64,000 nucleotides of DNA from positions 1 to 64,000 of the forward strand of contig NZ_ALXE01000033.1 of the NCBI RefSeq assembly GCF_000295955.2. The letters run 5' to 3'. Shown piece by piece: positions 53,825 to 63,514 of this stretch. The first letter of the stretch is position 1, and the number at the start of each line of letters is the position of its first letter. The notes beneath the pieces are model-generated. The model made no database searches. It was not told the DNA's origin and was given only the letters and a program-made list of their open reading frames with translations. Made by a program: the position numbers and the translations under genes. Source of the DNA: Pantoea sp. A4 (lineage in GTDB: Bacteria > Pseudomonadota > Gammaproteobacteria > Enterobacterales > Enterobacteriaceae).

Positions 53825-55123
53825 TTACTGATTCGCATCTTGAGTATTCTTTGGAATGATGGCCTGAAGGTTCTCGAACCCGTGTAAAAAATTGGAGTAG
53901 CTGCGTGTCGGCTCGCCGAGCACCTTGATGTGAGAGAAGCGCTTGAGGATCTCCTGCCAGATAATCGATAACTGCATTTCGGCGACCCGGCTGCCGATAC
54001 AGGCATGAACACCCACACCAAACGAGAGATGACGACGTGCGCGCTCACGATCGATGCAAAAGGTATCCGGGTCGTCAATCACCGCAGCGTCCCGGTTACC
54101 GGACAGATACCACATCAGGACACGGTCACCCTGGCGGATCTGCTTGCCACGGATCTCAACATCGCGATTCGCCACGCGGCTCATAAAGTTAATCGGCGTC
54201 TGAAAACGCAGCGTCTCTGACACCATTGACATCACCAGTTCCGGGTTAGCCTTGAGTTTGGCGTACTCCTGGGGGTATTTGTCCAGCCAGTAAAGGCTGG
54301 CGGAGATGGTGTTACGCGTCGTGTCATTGCCGCCGATAATCAGCAACACGATGGTGCCCCGAAACTCCTCAAGGGTCATGTTGCAGGTCTCAGGGTGGTG
54401 AGCGAGCATCGATATAAGGTCATGAGAAGGCGGTTCGTTGCGGCGTTTTTCCCACAGCGCCTCAAAGGCCTGATAACATTTCACCGTCTCTTCAGCTTTG
54501 TGTTCCCAGCTTTTTACCGGCCCGTGCCCAGGCTCGTACATCAGCATATCTGACCAATGGGTCAGCAGGCGGCGATCCTCAAACGGGAAATCAAACAGTG
54601 TCGCCAGCACGGTGGCGGTCAGCTCTTTGGAGACTTTGTCCACCCAGTCAAAGGGGAGGCCCACCGGCAGGTTATCGAGAATAACCCCCGCACGCTCCCG
54701 CAGCAGCGGCTCCATCTGGGCCAGGATGGCCGGCCCCATACCCGGTGCCACGGCTTTACGGTGTTTGGTGTGTTCCGGCGGGTCCATGGTAATAAACCCG
54801 ACATTCTTGCGGCGTTTATGGCCGAGCGCCTTTAACGCGGCTTCGAGATTGATTTTTTCTTCGATCGACTTGAGGTCAATATTTTCCGTGGAAGTAAAAT
54901 CGTGATGGTTATTGCCTACGGCACGAATGTCCTCCCACAGCGTCAGCGACCAGTAAGGGCCAAATTCGCTGTCCGGCGTGTAATGCACCGGATCTTCCCG
55001 GCGTAAACGTTCAAACACCGGCAGTTCGGTGGCATTCACAAACCGATCGCGGCGGGCAGGGTTCAGCTGCTCTAGCGGAAGCGTATTAATATTTTCTTCC
55101 ATAACATCAATTAACTCAGTCAT
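53825..55123 (-). CDS. cytochrome P450 monooxygenase
   Basis: A 432-residue soluble bacterial P450. Oxygen-activation I-helix LLIIGGNDTTRN (Gly264, Asp267, Thr268), ExxR motif ETLR (303-306), and haem loop FGVGVHACIG with the haem-ligand Cys375. FITMDPPEHTKHRK near 110 and the C-terminal SYSNFLHGFENLQ recall the CYP108/CYP124/CYP125-like groups that oxidise fatty or terpenoid chains. That would fit hydroxylation of an acyl chain, but beta-hydroxylation of a carrier-bound amino acid is also common next to NRPS genes. It needs a ferredoxin partner not encoded nearby. It lies 24 bp after the last synthetase. Confidence 0.92.
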   Translation of the reverse strand: MTELIDVMEENINTLPLEQLNPARRDRFVNATELPVFERLRREDPVHYTPDSEFGPYWSLTLWEDIRAVGNNHHDFTSTENIDLKSIEEKINLEAALKALGHKRRKNVGFITMDPPEHTKHRKAVAPGMGPAILAQMEPLLRERAGVILDNLPVGLPFDWVDKVSKELTATVLATLFDFPFEDRRLLTHWSDMLMYEPGHGPVKSWEHKAEETVKCYQAFEALWEKRRNEPPSHDLISMLAHHPETCNMTLEEFRGTIVLLIIGGNDTTRNTISASLYWLDKYPQEYAKLKANPELVMSMVSETLRFQTPINFMSRVANRDVEIRGKQIRQGDRVLMWYLSGNRDAAVIDDPDTFCIDRERARRHLSFGVGVHACIGSRVAEMQLSIIWQEILKRFSHIKVLGEPTRSYSNFLHGFENLQAIIPKNTQDANQ

Positions 55124-55147
55124 TTACGCTCACTCAGTCTATTGTTA

Positions 55148-58100
55148 TCAACGGCCAGAAAGGCCACCCACGGACAACTGCGCAATCGGCCTCTCGGGGG
55201 ACTCTGCCATCGCTTCCAGGGTGGCGAGATACCCCGTCACCAGCATTTCAGCGGTTTCCCGGCTAAACAGATCCACGGCGTACTCCAGGATGCCCTCCAT
55301 GCCCAGCGGGGTGCCTTCATCGCCGTATTTTTCGTACAGCATGTAGTAGAGATCCCACTTGGTGTTGCCGCTGTGAACCGGCAGGACGCGGGCTTCAAGG
55401 CCAGGCACGTTGAACACCTCCGCAGGGGTGTTTTGCAGGATCATCATGGTCTGGAACAGCGGATAGTGCGCCGGTGAACGCACCGGGAGGAGCTCGCTAA
55501 CCAACTTCAGGTAGGGAATGTCCTGATGATCATAAGAGGCCAGCGCTTGCGTCCTGACTCGCTCAAGAACATCGTTGACGCAAGGGTTCCCCGAGGTATC
55601 AACGCGCATGACCCACTGCGTCAGGAAACATCCCACCAGCTCGTTGAGCGCCTCGTCACTGCGCCCGGCCAAAATGGCCCCCAGTGGAATATCCTCCCCG
55701 GCACCCAGGCGGGTGTAAAAGATCCCCAATGCGGCCTGCAATACCATCGACAGTGTCATGTTGCGTTCGCGTGCCAGCCTGCTCAGACGCTGATGCAGAG
55801 CAGCAGGAATATGCAGTGGCAAGACTTCTCCCCGGTAGCTTGGGCGCTCCGGGCGTGGGTAGTCTTGCGGGAGGGACAAGGTCGCGGGCACACCGTGGAG
55901 GGTGTTTTTCCAGTAGGCCAACTGTTCGGCATACAGGCTGTCTGGCTGATTCGGATCGCCGAGTAACGCCCGATGCCACACCGCATAGTCGGCATATTGC
56001 ACCGGCAACGGAGTGAAGTCAGGCGCACGGCCTGCGCTACGCGCCTGATAAGCCAGCGTCAGATCACGCGTTAACGGCGCGAGTGAAAAGGCGTCACAGG
56101 CAATATGGTGGAACAACAGCACCAGGATGTGCTGATGTGGCGTGACGCGCAAAATAGCGGGACGGAACGGATAATCAACGGCGAGATCGAAGACACAGGT
56201 AATCGCCTCAAACACGGTTTGATGAACCTTCTCCGCGCTGATGTCAATGCAGGGCACCTCGATCTGCATCTCGCTAAAGGGTGAAATCACCTGCACCGGC
56301 TGATCGTTGACGACGGCAAAACGGGTTCGCAGTGTTTCATGACGTTCAACCAGATCGTTCAGCCCGGCGGTTAACGCGGCCAGATCGAGTGTGCCTTCCA
56401 GTGAAACCACAATCGGCGTGTTGAGCGACGAGTTGTTGCCGCGCGTATTCTGTCCAACCCACATCAAATGCTGACTGTAGGAGACCGGGAGCGGGACCGG
56501 ACGCGGCGTTATCGGGGTGAGTGGTTGACGGATTTTGTGCGATGCATTGAGGTGTCTGGCCAGTCCCACCACCGTGGGATGCTCAAACAGCACCCGAACC
56601 GGCAGTTCGACGCCCAGCCGGGCGCGGATACGGGCAATCAGGCCCGTTGCCAAAATGGAATGGCCGCCCAGCGCAAAGAAATCGTCATCAATACCGACAC
56701 GCGGCACCTGTAGCAATTCAGCGTAGAGCTGACAGAGCACCTCTTCTTGCGCCGAACGCGGTGCACGCCAGGCGATTGTTTCCGTGAACGCTACAGCGGG
56801 CAGCGCTTTGAGATCCATTTTACCGTTCGCCGTTAACGGGAACTGCGCCACGGTGACGATACGGTCAGGCACCATATAGTCCGGTAGCCGCGCGTTCAGA
56901 TAATCCAGCAACTCCGCTTCTGCTGCGGTGCTGATGACATACGCGACCAGGCGCTTACTTCTGCCGTCATCGAGAGCCAGCACCCGCGTTTTTTCCACCA
57001 GGGGATGTTCGGCCAGACGGGCCTCAATTTCGCCCAGTTCGATACGGAAACCGCGCAGTTTAACCTGCTGATCGTTACGGCCAACGAACAGCAGATTGCC
57101 GTCTTCACGATAACGCACCAGATCGCCTGTGCGATACATCCGTGCCGCAGGATCAGCGGTAAAGGGATCGGCCACGAAGCGCTCGTTAGTCAATGCCTCA
57201 CGGTTAAGATAGCCAAGGGCGACACCGTCACCACCGATACAGAGTTCACCCACGGCCCCTAACGGAACGGGATGTTGATGGCGGTCCAGCACATAGGTGC
57301 GGGTATTGCCGATAGGGCGTCCAACAGGGATAGCCGCTGCGGCGACGCTGGCCTCATCAATGGCGTAGGTGGTTGCGAACGTGGTGGTTTCCGTTGGGCC
57401 ATAGCCGTTCACCAGCTTCGCGCACGGTGAGGTACGCAGGACCTGAGCAATCACACCCGCATCGAGCACATCACCGCCGATAAACAGCGACGTGAACTGC
57501 GGGATCACCGGGGCCAGTTCGGTATACAGCTGGTTGAACAAACCCACCGTGAGCCACATCTGCCGGACATGATGTTGCCTGAGTACCTGCACCAGCTCCG
57601 CCGGGGAGAGCAGTGTCTCCGCCGGGATCACCACGCAGGTGCCGCCCGTCAGTAACGGCCCCCAAATTTCCAGCGTGCTGGCATCGAAAGCGGTATTGGC
57701 GGCCAGCGCCATGCGCTCACCCGGCTGGAACTCGCCAACGCCACTGTTGAAAATCAGACGACTTATCGCCCGGTGGGGGACCAGTACGCCCTTCGGCACC
57801 CCGGTAGAGCCGGAGGTATAAATAAGATACGCAGGTGCCGTGCCAGCACGCAGAATGCCCTCCGGGATGGGCGTTGCTCGCGTTATTTCGTCACCACCGA
57901 TATCCATCATCGGCAGGTTCAGGTGCGCGGACAGTGGCTGATATGCATCGCTGACCAGCAACCGCGCGGCACAGTCATCAATCATCCCGTTCAGGCGCGC
58001 CTGCGGGGCGAGCGGGTCCAGCGGCACGTAGGTTGCCCCCGCTTTGAGAATGCCTAAAGTCGCGACCAGCAATGCGCGACCACGCGGCAACAGCAGCGCC

Positions 58101-59959
58101 ACAATGTCACCTGGCTGGATGCCCCAGGCGATAAGCGCCGAGGCAAGACGGTTAGCCCGCAGATCCAGTTCGCGATAGCGTAACTGCGCCTCACCCTCAA
58201 TCACCGCCACGGCGTCAGGCGTGCGGGCGGCTTGTTGCTCAAACAGCTGGTGCACGCTTGCCGTCGCCGGATACTCCCTTTGCGTATCATTCCACTCGTC
58301 CAGCAGGGTGTGACGCTCCGCGGCGGGCAGGATGTTCAGCGCATGCATCGGCAGTGCTGGCGTGTTATCCAGCGCCTCCGCCAGGCTTGCCAGGGTTTGC
58401 AGGAGATAGCCCATGATGCGTGCCGCGCTGAGCTCTGGCACCGCGAGTACATTCAGACGCAGCGTATCGCCAAAGTCGTCCACCGAGACAGTCAGCGGAT
58501 AGTCGGTACGCTCCTCAAAGCCGTGCCACTCAATGGCATCGCGTTCGCCCGCCGTCGTCGTCGGGCTTTCGTCCGCTGACTGCTGGTTGTGGCGATAGTT
58601 GAATAACACGTTGAACAGAGGCGTTGGCGGTGCAATACCACTGCATCGCTGGGCCAGACCCAGCGATGCATGTTCATACTCAAGCAGGGCGGCCAGGCGC
58701 TTGTGCGTGGTGCGCACGCTCTCTTCGACACCGACGTTACCCAGATCCAGACGGACAGGCAGCGTGTTGATAAACGGCCCCATGATCTGCTCAGCACCCG
58801 CGCCTGCCTGCAAACGGCCCAGCAGGATGGTGCCAAAGACCACGGTATCGCTGTCGCTGGCACGCGCCATGACCTGCCCCCACACCAGATGGCAGAGGCT
58901 TCCCATACTGACCCCCAGCCGACGTGCATGGGCCCGTAAGCGGTCAACCAGCGGTTTTTCAACGTTCCGGTGGTGTTCAACCACCGTTGCGTTATCCACT
59001 GCTACATTCGCGATGCCAAACGGCAGCGTTGGGGCATCGATATCCGCCAGCATCGCGCGGAAGAACTGCTCGTGCTGCGCGGTGGAAGCGGATGCCCGGA
59101 TATGGGCAATCAAGCGGCGAAAAGGCTGTGGCGCGGGCAACAGATGACCGCGATTGAGCATAAAAGCGCGAATATCCTCGATCATTATCTGCAACGACGC
59201 GATATCGTCGATCAGGTGATGTTGCAGCATCACCATTTCCCAACGTCCGGTGTGCGGGTCCTGCGCGGTATGCAGGCTCAGCAGAGGGGCCTGCGTTAAA
59301 TCGACCCGGTAATGTGCCGGATCATAGCGCTGGGTGAGCTGGGACATGACCGGGCCATTGGCCGGATCGAGCACCAGCTCCGTCACCTGCACGGGGGCCT
59401 GCCGTAACACCACCTGTGCCGGTGTCGACAGCCCCTGCCAGATAAAGGCGGTGCGCAGAGCATCGTGCCGGTTAATGGTCTGCTGGACGGCCTCGATGTA
59501 TTGCGTCATCACTGCGCGGTTTGCCAGAGAAACCCGGGCAAACTGGAGGTAAGGATCGCCGTTATCGCTGAGTTGATGCAGGAAGAGGATCCCCTCCTGC
59601 AACGGCGTCAGCGCATAGATATCCTGAATATTTGCCATGCCGCCCGGCACCTGGGCGACAATGTGGGCGATATCCTCTGGCGTCAGATCAATCAGCGGTA
59701 GCATCTCTGGCGTCAGGTGCGTGGTCTGAGGCGTAATCAGATTGGCTGGCACCCGCGCACCGTGACTGCCTCTCTGAGCGGAGAAATCCCGGCCTGCGCG
59801 CAAGGCTTCCACCAGGGCGGGTTTATGCTCACGCAGCGCCAGCTTAATCTCCGGGGTTAATGCTCCCTTAGCCGCCTTGATCACCAGTGATTCGCCATCA
59901 AGGGACAAGGCAATATTCGCCTCGTCAAGGGCCTGTAACAGGCCATCAAAATCGATCAT
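55148..59959 (-). CDS. nonribosomal peptide synthetase, docking-C-A-T-C, valine-like A domain
   Basis: 1603 residues. Order: TubC-type docking helix domain (1-55), condensation domain (about 110-540, HHLIDD at 247-252), adenylation domain (about 565-1050; YTSGSTGVPKG at 714-724, NGKMD Lys1047), carrier domain (LGGHS, phosphopantetheine Ser1101), and a second condensation domain (about 1155-1590, HHIACD at 1284-1289). Specificity residues read by hand are D759, A760, L763, W802, F826, G828, G852, T860 and F861, i.e. DALWFGGTF. This is close to codes known for valine (DAxWxGGTF). There is no thioesterase or reductase at the end, so the terminal condensation domain may release the chain onto an amine or alcohol, cyclise it, or serve as a partner platform. 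It overlaps the previous synthetase by ATGA. Confidence 0.92.
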   Translation of the reverse strand: MIDFDGLLQALDEANIALSLDGESLVIKAAKGALTPEIKLALREHKPALVEALRAGRDFSAQRGSHGARVPANLITPQTTHLTPEMLPLIDLTPEDIAHIVAQVPGGMANIQDIYALTPLQEGILFLHQLSDNGDPYLQFARVSLANRAVMTQYIEAVQQTINRHDALRTAFIWQGLSTPAQVVLRQAPVQVTELVLDPANGPVMSQLTQRYDPAHYRVDLTQAPLLSLHTAQDPHTGRWEMVMLQHHLIDDIASLQIMIEDIRAFMLNRGHLLPAPQPFRRLIAHIRASASTAQHEQFFRAMLADIDAPTLPFGIANVAVDNATVVEHHRNVEKPLVDRLRAHARRLGVSMGSLCHLVWGQVMARASDSDTVVFGTILLGRLQAGAGAEQIMGPFINTLPVRLDLGNVGVEESVRTTHKRLAALLEYEHASLGLAQRCSGIAPPTPLFNVLFNYRHNQQSADESPTTTAGERDAIEWHGFEERTDYPLTVSVDDFGDTLRLNVLAVPELSAARIMGYLLQTLASLAEALDNTPALPMHALNILPAAERHTLLDEWNDTQREYPATASVHQLFEQQAARTPDAVAVIEGEAQLRYRELDLRANRLASALIAWGIQPGDIVALLLPRGRALLVATLGILKAGATYVPLDPLAPQARLNGMIDDCAARLLVSDAYQPLSAHLNLPMMDIGGDEITRATPIPEGILRAGTAPAYLIYTSGSTGVPKGVLVPHRAISRLIFNSGVGEFQPGERMALAANTAFDASTLEIWGPLLTGGTCVVIPAETLLSPAELVQVLRQHHVRQMWLTVGLFNQLYTELAPVIPQFTSLFIGGDVLDAGVIAQVLRTSPCAKLVNGYGPTETTTFATTYAIDEASVAAAAIPVGRPIGNTRTYVLDRHQHPVPLGAVGELCIGGDGVALGYLNREALTNERFVADPFTADPAARMYRTGDLVRYREDGNLLFVGRNDQQVKLRGFRIELGEIEARLAEHPLVEKTRVLALDDGRSKRLVAYVISTAAEAELLDYLNARLPDYMVPDRIVTVAQFPLTANGKMDLKALPAVAFTETIAWRAPRSAQEEVLCQLYAELLQVPRVGIDDDFFALGGHSILATGLIARIRARLGVELPVRVLFEHPTVVGLARHLNASHKIRQPLTPITPRPVPLPVSYSQHLMWVGQNTRGNNSSLNTPIVVSLEGTLDLAALTAGLNDLVERHETLRTRFAVVNDQPVQVISPFSEMQIEVPCIDISAEKVHQTVFEAITCVFDLAVDYPFRPAILRVTPHQHILVLLFHHIACDAFSLAPLTRDLTLAYQARSAGRAPDFTPLPVQYADYAVWHRALLGDPNQPDSLYAEQLAYWKNTLHGVPATLSLPQDYPRPERPSYRGEVLPLHIPAALHQRLSRLARERNMTLSMVLQAALGIFYTRLGAGEDIPLGAILAGRSDEALNELVGCFLTQWVMRVDTSGNPCVNDVLERVRTQALASYDHQDIPYLKLVSELLPVRSPAHYPLFQTMMILQNTPAEVFNVPGLEARVLPVHSGNTKWDLYYMLYEKYGDEGTPLGMEGILEYAVDLFSRETAEMLVTGYLATLEAMAESPERPIAQLSVGGLSGR

Positions 59960-62900
59960 AATCTTATCTCATCGAGTTCAACGGTGCGTTCGGCAAGCTC
60001 GGCTATCGTCGGATTTTCAAACAGCTCGCGGATCTCGATACTCAAATCGCGCTGGCGCAGTTGCTGCATCAGCTGTACCGCCAGCAGCGAATGACCGCCT
60101 AATTCGAAGAAGTTATCGTGACGACCAATACGCTCCACGCCTAACAGTTCCTGCCACAGTTCGGCCATGACGATCTCAACATCGCTCTCTGGCGCAACGT
60201 AGGTGTTGCGGAAGAACGCGTCGTCATCAGGCAACGGCAGGGCCTTACGATCCAGCTTGCCGTTAGCGGTCAGCGGCAGCCCGTCAAGCCTGACGAAGGC
60301 GGCTGGCACCATGTAGTCCGGCAGCTGCGCCGCCAGGTGCTCACGCCACTGGGCGATAGATTCCGAAGTATTGTGGCGCTCCGCAGTGGCATTCAGCACC
60401 ACATAGGCCACCAGGCGCAGATCGCCTTGCGCATCATCGCGGGCGACCACAACGGCCTCACTGATGTCAGGCTGTTGCAGCAACACGGCATCAATCTCAC
60501 CCAGTTCGATGCGGAAACCACGGATCTTGACCTGGTTATCGTTACGTCCGAGATATTCAATGTCGCCATTACGCAGGTAGCGCGCCAGATCGCCCGTGCG
60601 GTACATGCGGGCGTGGCTATCGGTAACAAACGGATCTTTGAGGAAGCGCTCAGCCGTCAGGTCCGGGCGATTGAGGTAACCGCGCGCGACGCCGGTTCCG
60701 GCAATATACAGCTCACCCGCCACGCCGAGCGGCACCGGGCGCAGGTGCTGATCGAGCAGATAGATGCGCAGGTTAGCGATAGGGCGACCAATCGGCACAA
60801 TGGCGGCGGCTGGCAAATCGCGCGGGCAGGTCCAGGCGGTCACGTCGATTGCCGCTTCGGTGGGTCCATACAGGTTATGCACGGCGGTATCCGGCAACGC
60901 AGTGTGGCAGGCGACCACGCTGGCAGAGCTCAGCGCCTCACCACTGCACACAATACGGCGTAACGAACGGCATGCCGCAGCGCCTTCGCTTGCCAGGAAC
61001 AGGTTCAACATCGACGGAACAAAGTGCAGCGTCGTGATGTGTTTTTCCTGAATCACCTGGGCCAGCGCCTGCGTATCTTTGTGCGCACCCGGCGGAGCCA
61101 CCACCAGGGTTGCTCCCACGGAAAGCGGCCAGAAGAATTCCCACACGGACACGTCAAAGCTAAAGGTGGTTTTCTGCAGGACAGCATCGCTGCTGTCGAG
61201 TGGGTAAGCGTCCTGCATCCACTGCAAGCGGTTAATCAGGCCACGGTGTTCGTTTTCCACCCCTTTTGGCTTGCCGGTTGAGCCGGAAGTATAGATAACG
61301 TAGGCCAGGTGATGTGACTTCAGACCCAGCTCATCAGGGGAGAGCGGGGTGCGAGAGAAGGAGGACCCCGCCAGTACGTCAACGTTGAGATCCAGGGTCT
61401 GCACGCCAGCCGTATCCAGCCCGGCGGTGATCTCGCGTCCACGCGGATCGACTAACAGCAGCTTCGGCGTTGCGTCCTGCAGGATATAGTCAAGACGGTC
61501 AACCGGGTAGTCCGGGTCAAGCGGCACATAGGCCGCACCGGCCTTCATGATGCCCATCAGGCCAACCACCATCTCAAGACTGCGATCCAGGCAGATGGCA
61601 ACACGATCGTCCGGTTTCACCCCCCGCTGGTGCAACATGTGCGCCAGTTGGTTGGATAATGCATCCAGCTCGGCGTAGCTCAGCTGGCGCTGACCGAAGC
61701 GCAGCGCCGTCGCCGACGGCGTGCGTTTTACCTGCGCCTCAAACATCTGGTGGGTATAAGCCACCTCTGGATACGCTTTGGCGGTGTCATTCCATTCATT
61801 CAACAGCAGATGCCGTTCCGCAGCAGGCAGAATGTCGATCTGCTGCATCGGCAGATGAGGCGTTTCGCCCAGGGCTTTGGCGATGTTTTCCAGCGCCTGC
61901 TGCATATAAGCAAACAGCAGTTCCGGATCCAGCGAGTCGACGACCTGAATATTCAGGCCCAGCGCGCTGCCATAGTCATCCACGGAGAGGGTGATCGGGT
62001 AGGTGGTTCGCTCTTCAAAACCGTCCCACTGATCGGCTTCGGGGACCACAAAGTCCAGCGATTTGCTCTCAGACTCGCGGTTGTGGCGGTAGTTGAACAG
62101 GGTATTGAACAGCGGCATCCCGCTGGTCACTCCGCTGCAACGCAAGGCCAGCGCTAATGAGGCGTGTTCATGGCTGAGCAATTCCGCTAACCGTTTATGG
62201 GTCGCACGCACGCTCTCCTCAACACTGGCCCCCGTCATATCGAGACGCAGCGGTAAGGTGTTAATGAACGGCCCCATGATCTGGTCTGCGCCTTCACCGG
62301 CGTGCATACGGCCAAACAAAATGGTCCCGAACACCACCGAATCCTGGCCGCTAAGGCAGGACAGCACCTGTCCCCACGCCAGATGACAAATACTGCCCAG
62401 GCTGACGCCCAGACGGCGTGCAAAGCCGCGCAGCACGTCATTGAGCTGCTGCGGCACTTTGCGCGTCACCTCAATGATTTCAGCGTCATCAAGCATATTC
62501 ACCAGCCCATACAGCGCGGTTGGCTCGTCGATATCACTCAGTGTCGAACGGAAATAACGCTCGTGCTCTTCCGGGCTCTTACCCAGACGGACCTGGGCAA
62601 TCAGGCGGCGGAAGGGCTGTGCCTCTGGCAGCGTATGGCCGCGCCCTGCCAGGAAGGTGTGGATTTCAGCCGACAGGATCAGCACCGACGTGATGTCATC
62701 AATCAGGTGATGCAGCACCCGGAACATCTCCCAGCGATCGTTGGGTGCGTCGTAGGCGACAAAGGCGTGCAGCAACGGCGGCTTTGCCAAATCAATCCGG
62801 TAATGGGACGGATCGAAGCGCTCGGCTAACTGCTCAGCAATCGGGCCGTTGGCGGGGTCCAGCTGAACCTCCTGCACATGCAGTGTGGCTTGCCGCTGTA

Positions 62901-63441
62901 CAACCTGGCACGGCGTGGAGACACCTTCCCAGTAAAAGCCGGTGCGCATGATGTCATGACGGTCGATAACCTTCTGAACGGCGGCCAGATAGTGGTCGAC
63001 TTTTTCGCGGCTGGCAAAGTTCATCTGGCCCGTTTGCAGATAGGGGTCGCCCTTGCTCGCCAGCATGTGGTGAAACAGGATCCCCTCCTGCAACGGAGCA
63101 AGCGAGTAGATGTCCTGAATATTGCTGACACCACCAGACACCTGACCGACAACCTGATCGATATCGTCCTGGCTAAAATCGATCAAAGGCAGCAGTTCTG
63201 GCGTAATCACCGTGGTCTGGCGGGTAATTTTGTTCGCCGGCACCACCACCTCAAAGGCGTTGGAGAGGCGTTTACCGCTCCGCAGCGCGTTCAACATCGT
63301 GGCTTTGTGTTCGCGCAGCGCGCTTTTAATCTCGCTGGTCAGCGCCCCTTTGGCTGCGGTGATCACCAAATCCTCGTCGTCCAGTGCGATTGATATTTTG
63401 GCCTTTTCCAGAGTCAGCAGTAACTGGTCAAAATCGCTCAT
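59956..63441 (-). CDS. nonribosomal peptide synthetase, docking-C-A-T, serine-specific
   Basis: 1161 residues from ATG 63441, preceded by GGAGAA (spacing 6); the frame is open 11 codons further without a ribosome site. Order: TubC-type docking domain (1-55, closely similar to that of the next protein), condensation domain (about 105-535, HHLIDD at 244-249), adenylation domain (about 555-1065; IYTSGSTGKPKG near 716-727), carrier domain (LGGHSLL, Ser1118). Specificity residues D763, V764, W767, H806, V831, S833, L857, I865 and D866 give DVWHVSLID. This nearly matches the known serine code DVWHLSLID, so L-serine (or a Ser-derived dehydroalanine after processing) is the expected building block. 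It ends in an ATGA overlap with the next synthetase. Confidence 0.93.
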   Translation of the reverse strand: MSDFDQLLLTLEKAKISIALDDEDLVITAAKGALTSEIKSALREHKATMLNALRSGKRLSNAFEVVVPANKITRQTTVITPELLPLIDFSQDDIDQVVGQVSGGVSNIQDIYSLAPLQEGILFHHMLASKGDPYLQTGQMNFASREKVDHYLAAVQKVIDRHDIMRTGFYWEGVSTPCQVVQRQATLHVQEVQLDPANGPIAEQLAERFDPSHYRIDLAKPPLLHAFVAYDAPNDRWEMFRVLHHLIDDITSVLILSAEIHTFLAGRGHTLPEAQPFRRLIAQVRLGKSPEEHERYFRSTLSDIDEPTALYGLVNMLDDAEIIEVTRKVPQQLNDVLRGFARRLGVSLGSICHLAWGQVLSCLSGQDSVVFGTILFGRMHAGEGADQIMGPFINTLPLRLDMTGASVEESVRATHKRLAELLSHEHASLALALRCSGVTSGMPLFNTLFNYRHNRESESKSLDFVVPEADQWDGFEERTTYPITLSVDDYGSALGLNIQVVDSLDPELLFAYMQQALENIAKALGETPHLPMQQIDILPAAERHLLLNEWNDTAKAYPEVAYTHQMFEAQVKRTPSATALRFGQRQLSYAELDALSNQLAHMLHQRGVKPDDRVAICLDRSLEMVVGLMGIMKAGAAYVPLDPDYPVDRLDYILQDATPKLLLVDPRGREITAGLDTAGVQTLDLNVDVLAGSSFSRTPLSPDELGLKSHHLAYVIYTSGSTGKPKGVENEHRGLINRLQWMQDAYPLDSSDAVLQKTTFSFDVSVWEFFWPLSVGATLVVAPPGAHKDTQALAQVIQEKHITTLHFVPSMLNLFLASEGAAACRSLRRIVCSGEALSSASVVACHTALPDTAVHNLYGPTEAAIDVTAWTCPRDLPAAAIVPIGRPIANLRIYLLDQHLRPVPLGVAGELYIAGTGVARGYLNRPDLTAERFLKDPFVTDSHARMYRTGDLARYLRNGDIEYLGRNDNQVKIRGFRIELGEIDAVLLQQPDISEAVVVARDDAQGDLRLVAYVVLNATAERHNTSESIAQWREHLAAQLPDYMVPAAFVRLDGLPLTANGKLDRKALPLPDDDAFFRNTYVAPESDVEIVMAELWQELLGVERIGRHDNFFELGGHSLLAVQLMQQLRQRDLSIEIRELFENPTIAELAERTVELDEIRL

Positions 63442-63514
63442 TATTTGTTCTCCATGATAATCACTTTCAGGCAAGGGTGTTTTGTCGTGTTACACATGCT
63501 TCGGGATAACGTAT

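Noticed and set aside
55148..63441. Enterobactin-like serine synthetase
   Set aside because: Although one module is serine-specific, there is no thioesterase or dihydroxybenzoate loading gene in the window, and a second amino-acid module plus P450 and glycosyltransferase are present.
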